From: an uncultured Lachnospiraceae bacterium
GTDB taxonomy: Bacteria; Bacillota; Clostridia; Lachnospirales; Lachnospiraceae
Direction: 5' to 3'
Assembly: GCA_945836355.1 (NCBI GenBank)
Contig: CAMALD010000002.1
Location: 1-22,703, forward strand
Length of the DNA: 22,703 bases
Under the pieces are notes generated by a model. The model worked only from the letters and a program-made list of their open reading frames with translations. It was not told the origin of the DNA and ran no database searches. This document shows, in pieces, positions 16,470 through 22,703 of this stretch (positions are counted from its first letter, which is position 1; each line of letters begins with the position of its first letter). Made by a program: the position numbers and the translations under genes.

Positions 16470-18815
16470 ATGACAAAGGGTTTTAAGCAGAATGTAACGG
16501 AGATTCTGAAACTGGATTATGGAAAGGATATCAGGACAGCCGGTACTGTGGAGCTGTACAATGCAGTATCCAAGGCTGCAATGGCTGCCATCGGCAGAGA
16601 TTTTAACGAGAAGGCAAAGAACGCGGAGGGCAAGAAGGCCTGCTATCTTTCGGCAGAGTTTTTAATCGGACGCATGGTGTACAATAACCTGCTGAATCTC
16701 GGGCTCTTCAACCAGTTCGGCGAATTGATGACGGAGAACGGTCGCGATATCCGCGTGTTTGAGGAAATCGAGGATGCGGCGCTCGGCAATGGCGGTCTCG
16801 GAAGACTGGCAGCATGCTTTCTGGATTCCGGTGCGACCAATGGCATTACTCTGAACGGATACGGTATCCGATATAAATACGGTCTGTTCAAGCAATATTT
16901 TGAGAATGGGTTTCAGAGGGAAACTGCAGATGACTGGATGAAGATGGGCGACCCGTGGTCACAGCGCGCCGATGCCGATACCGTGGTGGTAGAGTTCAAG
17001 GGACATGCGGTAAAGGCTGTACCGTACGATTCCCCGGTAATCGGTTACGGCGGAAAGAAAATCAATATGCTGCGCTTATGGCAGGCAGAACCGATGGAGA
17101 AGTTTCATTTTGACCTCTTTAATGAACAGAAGTACGATAAGGCAGCCGGAGATCAGGTGGAGGCGGACGCCATCTGTGCAGTCCTCTATCCGAACGATAC
17201 CACCGATGCGGGAAAGAAGCTTCGTCTGAAGCAGCAGTATTTCTTTTCCAGCGCCACCCTGCAGGATGTAATCCGCACCTACAAGGCAAAGTACGGCGAC
17301 AATTTCAGCCATTTCGCATCGGAGTATGCAATTCAGCTCAATGATACACATCCGACGGTAGCCATCCCTGAGTTCATCCGCCTGATGATGGAGCGGGAGC
17401 ACATGACCTTTGCAAAGGCATTGAAGCTGGCAAAGGAGACCTTCGCATACACCAACCACACCATCATGGCAGAGGCACTCGAAAAGTGGAGCATCAGCCT
17501 GTTTAAGGCAGTCATCCCGCATGTATATAAGTACGTGGTAATGCTGCAGAAGGCATTGGTAAAGGAGCTCACCGCAATGGGTGTTGAAGGGAAGAATCAG
17601 GAGCAGTATTTCATCATTGACGGCAATCTGATTCACATGGCGAGAATGGCGATTTTTGCCAGCCACTCCACCAACGGCGTGGCACAGATTCACACCGATA
17701 TTTTGAAGAACGATGCGTTAAAGGAGTGGTACGCGCTGTATCCGGAGCGCTTCAACAACAAGACCAACGGTATCACCCAGAGGCGCTGGCTGGCCCTTGC
17801 CAATATGGAGCTTGCAGGCTTTATCACGGACAAAATCGGCAATGGCTGGATTACCAATCTTGACAACCTCAAAAAGCTTGAGCAGTACAAGGATGACGAG
17901 GCAGTCCTCCGGCAGTTCAACGATATCAAGAAAATTAAGAAGCGTCAGCTCTCGGATTATATTTTTGAGCGCGAGGGCGTGAGAATCAACCCGGATTTCA
18001 TTTTTGATATTCAGGTAAAGCGCCTGCATGAGTACAAGCGCCAGCTTCTGAATGCATTCTCGATTCTTGACATTTACTTTGGCCTAAAGGACGGACGAAT
18101 CAAGGATTTCCGGCCGACCGTATTCATCTTCGGCGCGAAGGCGGCACCGGGATATTTCCGGGCAAAGGGCATCATCAAGTATATCAATGAGATTGCAAAG
18201 CTGATTGACGCTGACCCGGAGGTCAATGACAAGCTGAAGGTAATCTTCGTGCAGAACTACAATGTTTCCTACGCGGAGAAGCTGACTCCGGCAGCGGATG
18301 TTTCCGAGCAGATTTCCACAGCAGGCACGGAGGCTTCCGGTACCGGCAATATGAAATTTATGCTCAACGGCGCAGTGACACTTGGAACCTATGACGGTGC
18401 AAATGTAGAGATTGTTGCCGAAGCCGGCGAGGAGAACAACTATATCTTCGGCGCAAGAGTGGAGGATATCGAGAAAATCAAGAAGAGCTACAATCCGAAG
18501 AAGCTTTACAAGAGCAACCCGCGCATTAAGAAGGTGGTAGATACGCTTGTGGACGGCACCTTTGATGATGGGGAAACCGGCATGTTCAAGGAGCTGTATA
18601 CCTCCCTTCTGGAGGGTGCAAGCTGGCATAAGCCGGATCACTACTATCTCCTTGAGGACCTGATTCCGTATGTGGATGCGAAGCTTCGCGTCAATGCGGA
18701 CTACGCGGATACGCTTGCATTCCGCAGAAAGTGCTTTATCAATATGGCAAATGCAGGCAAATTCTCCAGCGACCGGACCATTCGGGATTACACCGAAGAG
18801 GTATGGAAGCTGTAA
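16470..18815 (+). CDS. glgP: Glycogen/starch/maltodextrin phosphorylase (GT35)
   Basis: This 781-residue PLP enzyme releases glucose-1-phosphate from alpha-1,4-glucan ends. I chose the ATG at 16470 because the next residues match the family start and AAGGA lies 12 bases upstream. An in-frame GTG at 16416 would add an 18-residue charged extension with no clear ribosome binding site. Visible motifs are LSAEFLIGRMVYNNLLNLG, LGNGGLGRLAACFLDS, GYGIRYKYGLFKQ, QLNDTHPTVAIPE, YTNHTIMAEALEKW, FDIQVKRLHEYKRQ and the PLP lysine K629 in GTGNMKFMLNGA. Length is in the normal range for bacterial phosphorylases. Whether it prefers stored glycogen or imported maltodextrin (MalP-like) cannot be read from sequence; pairing with malQ and the transporter supports a maltodextrin role. 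Confidence 0.95.
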   Translation: MTKGFKQNVTEILKLDYGKDIRTAGTVELYNAVSKAAMAAIGRDFNEKAKNAEGKKACYLSAEFLIGRMVYNNLLNLGLFNQFGELMTENGRDIRVFEEIEDAALGNGGLGRLAACFLDSGATNGITLNGYGIRYKYGLFKQYFENGFQRETADDWMKMGDPWSQRADADTVVVEFKGHAVKAVPYDSPVIGYGGKKINMLRLWQAEPMEKFHFDLFNEQKYDKAAGDQVEADAICAVLYPNDTTDAGKKLRLKQQYFFSSATLQDVIRTYKAKYGDNFSHFASEYAIQLNDTHPTVAIPEFIRLMMEREHMTFAKALKLAKETFAYTNHTIMAEALEKWSISLFKAVIPHVYKYVVMLQKALVKELTAMGVEGKNQEQYFIIDGNLIHMARMAIFASHSTNGVAQIHTDILKNDALKEWYALYPERFNNKTNGITQRRWLALANMELAGFITDKIGNGWITNLDNLKKLEQYKDDEAVLRQFNDIKKIKKRQLSDYIFEREGVRINPDFIFDIQVKRLHEYKRQLLNAFSILDIYFGLKDGRIKDFRPTVFIFGAKAAPGYFRAKGIIKYINEIAKLIDADPEVNDKLKVIFVQNYNVSYAEKLTPAADVSEQISTAGTEASGTGNMKFMLNGAVTLGTYDGANVEIVAEAGEENNYIFGARVEDIEKIKKSYNPKKLYKSNPRIKKVVDTLVDGTFDDGETGMFKELYTSLLEGASWHKPDHYYLLEDLIPYVDAKLRVNADYADTLAFRRKCFINMANAGKFSSDRTIRDYTEEVWKL

Positions 18816-18836
18816 TATTGACAGACTGTGGCAAGA

Positions 18837-18868
18837 GGTGTCGTACAAAAAAGTACGGCGCCTTTTTT
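18837..18868 (+). terminator. Terminator after glgP
   Basis: A 10-bp stem with two G-U pairs (GGTGTCGTAC at 18837-18846 with GTACGGCGCC at 18853-18862) has an AAAAAA loop and is followed by TTTTTT. It separates malQ-glgP from malEFG, so the transporter needs its own promoter or some readthrough. Confidence 0.88.
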
Positions 18869-18885
18869 GTATCATAATTTACTCT

Positions 18886-18931
18886 ATTTCGGGCATGCTA
18901 CTTCATATATAAGCAGCCGAGAATAATCGGC
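18886..18931 (+). promoter_or_regulatory. Possible weak promoter region of malEFG
   Basis: The 79 nt between the glgP terminator and malE contain TATATAA (18906-18912) as a possible -10, but no good -35 at 16-18 bp. A single TTTCG half-site lies at 18887-18891. A small GCCGA/TCGGC inverted repeat (18916-18920 with 18927-18931) lies just before the GGAGGAG ribosome binding site. The weak -35 would fit an activated promoter; this is tentative. Confidence 0.3.
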
Positions 18932-18947
18932 GGAATGGAGGAGATAT

Positions 18948-20234
18948 ATGAAGAGTAGCAGAAGGATTTTCGCTTTGCTGGCCGCACTGACCTTGCTTTT
19001 GGGGATGACAGCATGTACCCGAAAATCGAACGACAATAACAACAATAATCAAAATGTGACGCAATCACCGACTGGCGGCGCGCCGGAAAAGGTATCGCTG
19101 AAAATATGGGCGCCGGAGAACCAGATTCAGACCGGTACGGTGGATGCGATGTGCAAAACCTTTAGCGAACTGCATCCGGAGTGGGATATCACCTTTACGG
19201 TGGAGGCACAGGGTGAGGATACCGCGAAGGAAAGCGTATTAAAGGATGTTGCAGCAGCGGCGGATATATACTTTTTTTCCAGCGATCAGCTGCAGGAGCT
19301 GGTAAATGCCGGGGCGATTGCGCGTCTGGGCGGCTCGGCCAAGAGCATGGTGGAGGAGACGATGGCGGATTCCGTAGTGGCCACGGTGACTGCGGAGGAT
19401 GGCAATCTCTATGCGATTCCGTTTACCCACAATACCTTCTTTATGTACTATGACAAGAGCCTTTTGGACGAGGATGATGTCACGTCCATGGAAAAAATCA
19501 TGGCAAAACAGACCGGTGATAAAGTATACAATTTCTATTTTGAGTCGGCGGGAGGCTGGAAGCTTGGCTGCTGGTATTATGGCGCGGGATTGCACATTTA
19601 CGGGGAAAGCCAGAACGATTATGAGGCCGGCTGCAACTGGAATAATCCGACGGGAGTGGCGGTCACCAATTATCTGATTGATCTGATCGGCAATCCGAAA
19701 TGTGTGTACGACGGTGATATTTCCGTGTCCGAGCTTGCCGGCAGTCACCGCCTCGGAGCGTGGTTTGACGGTTCCTGGAACTACAAGCTCTACAAGGATG
19801 CCCTTGGGGACGACCTTGGTCTTGCCAGAATTCCGACCTTCAACCCGGACGGAAATGATTATCAGTTGAAAGGCTTTTACAGCACGAAAGCAATCGGTGT
19901 AAATCCGAAGTCGGCATATCCGGCAGCAGCGGTGGCGTTTGCAGCTTTTCTCGGCAGTGAGGAAATGCAGATGAAACGTTACACGGAGACCGCACAGATT
20001 CCGACCAATCTAAACGCCGTAAATTCTGAAATGGTACAGGCTGACGAGGTGGCCAGAGTCATTCTGGATGAGGTCAACAATGCTTCCGTGAAACAGCCGG
20101 CCAACGCAGAATTTTCCCAGAGATACTGGTCGAACGCCGGAGCCATTCCGACAGAAATCCGCAGCGGTGTGTTGAACAAAAACAACGTGCAGGAAAAACT
20201 GGATTTGTTCGTCAATTCGATGAAGGTGAAATAG
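18948..20234 (+). CDS. malE: Maltose/maltodextrin-type ABC transporter substrate-binding lipoprotein
   Basis: This 428-residue lipoprotein begins at an ATG preceded by GGAGGAG. The signal peptide is MKSSRRI, a hydrophobic core and the lipobox region LLGMTAC, with C23 as the predicted lipidated residue. An Asn-rich linker (NDNNNNNQN) tethers the domain to the membrane. The mature part is a family 1 solute-binding protein: LKIWAPENQIQTGTVDAMCK, then AADIYFFSSDQLQELVNAG, NLYAIPFTHNTFFMYYDKSL, GAWFDGSWNYK and a C-terminal AAVAFAAFLGSEEMQMKRY segment. The several exposed aromatic residues suit a sugar ligand. The substrate (maltose, maltodextrin or other alpha-glucan) is inferred from the malQ-glgP neighbours. 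It is followed by malF after 36 bp. Confidence 0.88.
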   Translation: MKSSRRIFALLAALTLLLGMTACTRKSNDNNNNNQNVTQSPTGGAPEKVSLKIWAPENQIQTGTVDAMCKTFSELHPEWDITFTVEAQGEDTAKESVLKDVAAAADIYFFSSDQLQELVNAGAIARLGGSAKSMVEETMADSVVATVTAEDGNLYAIPFTHNTFFMYYDKSLLDEDDVTSMEKIMAKQTGDKVYNFYFESAGGWKLGCWYYGAGLHIYGESQNDYEAGCNWNNPTGVAVTNYLIDLIGNPKCVYDGDISVSELAGSHRLGAWFDGSWNYKLYKDALGDDLGLARIPTFNPDGNDYQLKGFYSTKAIGVNPKSAYPAAAVAFAAFLGSEEMQMKRYTETAQIPTNLNAVNSEMVQADEVARVILDEVNNASVKQPANAEFSQRYWSNAGAIPTEIRSGVLNKNNVQEKLDLFVNSMKVK

Positions 20235-20270
20235 TGGTTTAAGGTTTGAATCAACGAGGAGGCGACATTA

Positions 20271-21659
20271 GTGTTCGGAAAAAGAAAAAAGAAAGCAGAT
20301 GATTTTGCCGGGAATGTGGGCTTTTGCGTTGCATTCAAAAAGGGAGATATCTATACCAGATTATCGGCGCTTGTCTGGGGCCTGAATAACCTAAGAAACC
20401 GGCAGATAATCAAAGGAATCCTTCTGCTGCTGTTGGAGACGGCATTTATCGTATTTATGGTACGGTTCGGAGCCGGTGCCATCGGTGATATGATGACGCT
20501 GGGTACGGTGGAGCAGACCGAGGAGTACAACGAGGCGCTGGGCATATACGAGTACAGGGCGGGTGATGACTCCATGCTCTGCCTGCTGTACGGCGTCATC
20601 ACCATTTTTGTGATTTTAGCAGCAGTGCTCCTTGTGGGCGTGTCGGTGCGCAGTGCCTATCTGGTACAGCAAAGGAAGGAGCAGGGCAGGCACATCCCGA
20701 CCTTTACGGAGGAGCTTCGCAGCTTAAAGCATGAGAAACTGCACAATCTGCTGCTGTTCCTGCCGGTGACCGGCATTGTGTGCTTTACCATTATTCCGCT
20801 GGTATTTATGATTCTGATTGCGTTTACCAGCTACGACCGGAACCATCAGCCGCCGGGAAATCTGTTTGACTGGGTAGGGCTTTCCAATTTTCGTGAAATT
20901 TTCAGCTTTGGCGGAAAGCTTGCAGGAACCTTCTGGCCGGTGCTTGGCTGGACGCTGACCTGGGCTGTTCTCGCGACGGTGACGACCTATATTCTGGGCA
21001 TCATTCTGGCGCTAATCATTAATCGCAGGGGAACAAAGTGGAAGCCGTTCTGGCGCTTTTTGTTTGTGATGTCCATCGCAGTGCCGCAGTTTGTGTCATT
21101 GCTGACCATGCGCACCATTTTTAATACCAACGGACCGGCAAATATCATTCTGCGTGAGCTTGGCATAATTGGGGCAACCGGGGCGGTTCCGTTTTTTACC
21201 GACCCGACACTCGCGAAGGTGACGATTATTTTGATCAATATCTGGATAGGAGTGCCGTACACGCTGCTTACCATGACAGGCATTTTGCAAAACATTCCGG
21301 AGGATCTGTATGAGGCGGCGCGGGTGGACGGTGCAAACACCTCTGTCATGTTTTTTAAGATTACGCTGCCGTATATGCTGTTTGTGACTACGCCGAATCT
21401 GATTACGCAGTTTACCGGAAATATCAACAATTTTAACGTTATTTACCTGTTATCGGGCGGTGGTCCGGATTCGCTGAATTACTATTATGCGGGAAAGACG
21501 GATCTTCTGGTAACCTGGCTGTACAAGCTCACAATCACCAATAAGGACTATAATCTCGGAGCGGTCATCGGTATTTTTGTGTTTGTCATCCTGGCGACAC
21601 TTTCCCTTTTAACCTATCGCCGCACCAGCTCGTACAAGGATGAGGAGGCGTTCCAGTAA
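20271..21659 (+). CDS. malF: Maltodextrin-type ABC transporter permease, MalF family
   Basis: This 462-residue inner-membrane permease uses a GTG start at 20271, with GAGGAGG eight bases upstream; no better ATG exists. Two extra N-terminal membrane spans (~45-65 and ~103-125) flank a short, acidic external loop of ~35 residues. The core permease, with about six spans, starts near residue 160. The cytoplasmic EAA loop EDLYEAARVDGANTSVMFFK (~343-362) docks the ATPase. The extra N-terminal hairpin recalls the eight-span MalF of enterobacteria, but the large periplasmic P2 domain is absent. It forms a heterodimer with MalG, whose start overlaps its stop by one base (TAATG). Confidence 0.9.
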   Translation: MFGKRKKKADDFAGNVGFCVAFKKGDIYTRLSALVWGLNNLRNRQIIKGILLLLLETAFIVFMVRFGAGAIGDMMTLGTVEQTEEYNEALGIYEYRAGDDSMLCLLYGVITIFVILAAVLLVGVSVRSAYLVQQRKEQGRHIPTFTEELRSLKHEKLHNLLLFLPVTGIVCFTIIPLVFMILIAFTSYDRNHQPPGNLFDWVGLSNFREIFSFGGKLAGTFWPVLGWTLTWAVLATVTTYILGIILALIINRRGTKWKPFWRFLFVMSIAVPQFVSLLTMRTIFNTNGPANIILRELGIIGATGAVPFFTDPTLAKVTIILINIWIGVPYTLLTMTGILQNIPEDLYEAARVDGANTSVMFFKITLPYMLFVTTPNLITQFTGNINNFNVIYLLSGGGPDSLNYYYAGKTDLLVTWLYKLTITNKDYNLGAVIGIFVFVILATLSLLTYRRTSSYKDEEAFQ

Positions 21660-22528
21660 TGAAAAGAGCAGGCTCTATGAGTGTCAGAAAAAAAGTAAAT
21701 AATGTTTTGGTTCATATCCTTCTTTCCGTCCTCGGACTGATCTGGGTGCTGCCGATCTTTTTTGCGGTGCTGACCTCGCTGCGCGCGGAGGGCGGCTCCT
21801 CAAAGAGCTATATCTGGCCGAAGGGATTTACGCTGGACAATTATAAAAATGTGCTGAGCGGGCAGGGAAGCCTGAATTTCCCGAGATGGTTTATGAACAC
21901 ATTGATTGTAGCAGTCGTTAGCTGCCTGCTGTCGGCGTTTTTTGTGCTCTGCGTCTCGTATGTTATGTCGAGACTGCGCTTTAAAATGCGCAAAAAATTT
22001 TTGAATATAGCGCTGATTCTCGGAATGTTCCCCGGCTTTATGGCGATGATTGCAATCTATTATATTGTCAAGGGGCTGGGATTTCTGGAGGCTGGTCCGA
22101 TGAAGCTGGTGGCGCTGGTGATCGTGTATTCGGGAGGTGCGGGACTTGGCTTTTATATCGCAAAGGGCTTTTTTGATACCATCCCGCGCACGATCGATGA
22201 GGCGGCCTATATTGACGGTGCGACAAAATGGGATGTATTTCGCAAAATTACCGTTCCGCTGTCCAAACCGATCATCGTGTACACGCTGCTGACGGCGTTT
22301 ATGGGACCGTGGGTGGACTATATTTTTGCGAAGGTCATTCTCGGAAACGACCGGAATTACTATACTGTGGCGATTGGTCTCTGGACCATGCTCGAAAAAG
22401 AATTTATTGAATACTATTACACACAGTTCTTTGCAGGCTGTATTATCATCTCCATACCGATTGCGGCATTGTTCCTGTTTACCCAGAGGTTTTATGTAGA
22501 GAGTGTATCGGGCGCGGTGAAGGGATGA
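21659..22528 (+). CDS. malG: Maltodextrin-type ABC transporter permease, MalG family
   Basis: This 289-residue permease has six predicted membrane spans, beginning with VLVHILLSVLGLIWVLPIFF. The EAA loop is TIDEAAYIDGATKWDVFRKI (~177-196). The ATG lies in the TAATG junction with malF, and GAGGAGG sits inside the end of malF. It completes MalEFG. No ATP-binding gene follows, which is common in Firmicutes, where one MsmK/UgpC-type ATPase encoded elsewhere serves several sugar importers. The downstream gene is convergent, so the operon ends here. Confidence 0.9.
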   Translation: MKRAGSMSVRKKVNNVLVHILLSVLGLIWVLPIFFAVLTSLRAEGGSSKSYIWPKGFTLDNYKNVLSGQGSLNFPRWFMNTLIVAVVSCLLSAFFVLCVSYVMSRLRFKMRKKFLNIALILGMFPGFMAMIAIYYIVKGLGFLEAGPMKLVALVIVYSGGAGLGFYIAKGFFDTIPRTIDEAAYIDGATKWDVFRKITVPLSKPIIVYTLLTAFMGPWVDYIFAKVILGNDRNYYTVAIGLWTMLEKEFIEYYYTQFFAGCIIISIPIAALFLFTQRFYVESVSGAVKG

Positions 22529-22544
22529 CGGTACGACCGGAAGA

Positions 22545-22566
22545 CGGCGCAGCAATTACTGCGCCG
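22545..22566. terminator. GC-rich hairpin between malG and the convergent DUF2508 gene
   Basis: CGGCGCAG (22545-22552) pairs with CTGCGCCG (22559-22566) around a 6-nt loop. There is no proper T-run on either side (GTTCC on +, TCTTCC on -), so it is a poor intrinsic terminator. The loop holds the stop codon of the - strand gene. Confidence 0.45.
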
Positions 22567-22702
22567 GTTCCTTGATGCAGGTATCTGTTTTTAATTGTCG
22601 GAGTAAATATTTGTAGCGCTGCTGGATGGCGTTTACTTCATAGATGGAGCAGTCAATCAAATCCGGGTCGACTACGTTTTCGAAATTGGAGTAAGCAGTA
22701 TC
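22556..22702 (-). CDS. DUF2508 (YaaL-type) family protein, C-terminal end only
   Basis: Reading from the right edge on the - strand, 48 codons stay open and end at TAA (22558-22556). The translation contains NFENVVDPDLIDCSIYEVNA followed by IQQRYKYLLRQLK, the conserved C-terminal pattern of the small DUF2508/YaaL proteins (DPDLID, an IYE-NA pair and RYKYLL). The start is outside the window. The family has no established function; in Bacillus the gene lies near recR. Codon use and conservation argue that this is a real gene even though only a fragment is visible. Confidence 0.7.
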   Translation of the reverse strand, partial: DTAYSNFENVVDPDLIDCSIYEVNAIQQRYKYLLRQLKTDTCIKEPAQ

Positions 22703-22703
22703 C

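Noticed and set aside
18084..18875. 263-codon open frame on the - strand opposite the end of glgP
   Set aside because: Shadow of the phosphorylase coding sequence; it also runs through the glgP terminator and shows no family motif.
21800..22555. 251-codon open frame on the - strand opposite malG
   Set aside because: His/Arg/Gln-rich shadow with no motif; malG is clearly the real gene.
22678..22685. TTTCGAAA octamer near the right edge, matching the LacI-type operator core
   Set aside because: It lies within the DUF2508 coding sequence (NFEN codons) with no promoter nearby, so chance is the simpler explanation.

Overview
The window looks like chromosomal DNA from a Lachnospiraceae-type Clostridia (Bacillota, low-to-mid GC, gut-like). 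Supporting signs are strong GGAGG-type ribosome binding sites, a tRNA-Trp T-box in front of a canonical trpEGDCFBA operon, a MalEFG importer with no ATPase gene beside it, a DUF2508 (YaaL-type) gene end at the right edge, and GC-rich hairpin + U-run terminators. The genus is not resolvable from the sequence alone. No mobile element, CRISPR array, tRNA or rRNA was found.

Layout, left to right. (1) 1-4923: two exported-looking repeat proteins on the + strand, a 5'-truncated NHL-type beta-propeller protein and a parallel beta-helix protein with a signal peptide. (2) 5054-6145: an HD-GYP domain protein (predicted cyclic-di-GMP phosphodiesterase) on the - strand. (3) 6146-6692: a divergent control region. 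Two near-ideal sigma-A promoters stand back to back with their -35 boxes 8 bp apart. A T-box leader with a UGG (Trp) specifier and terminator follows, and then a separate nested inverted-repeat block just ahead of trpE. (4) 6693-13370: the complete tryptophan operon in the order E-G-D-C-F-B-A, mostly with abutting or overlapping genes, closed by a strong terminator at 13388-13422. (5) 13428-14486: a LacI-family regulator on the - strand. (6) 14487-14875: its divergent control region, with a good promoter for each side and several TTTCGAAA-type inverted repeats, including a 32-nt near-palindrome immediately downstream of the malQ promoter. (7) 14876-18815: malQ and glgP, closed by a terminator. 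(8) 18948-22528: malE-malF-malG. (9) 22556-22702: the C-terminal end of a DUF2508 gene on the - strand, running off the window.

How it works together. The trp genes convert chorismate to tryptophan. They appear to be controlled by transcription attenuation that senses uncharged tRNA-Trp. The right half is an alpha-glucan module: MalEFG would import maltodextrins (energised by an ATPase encoded elsewhere), MalQ would rearrange them, and GlgP would phosphorolyse them to glucose-1-phosphate. The LacI-type protein is the obvious candidate repressor because inverted repeats cluster between it and malQ.

Most genes are ordinary members of known families. The parts most worth a second look are regulatory: the four half-sites on a 10-bp register downstream of the malQ promoter, the twin TTTCGAAA sites behind the LacI promoter, the back-to-back promoters between HD-GYP and trp, and the unexplained nested hairpin between the T-box terminator and trpE. 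No wholly new system was recognised.
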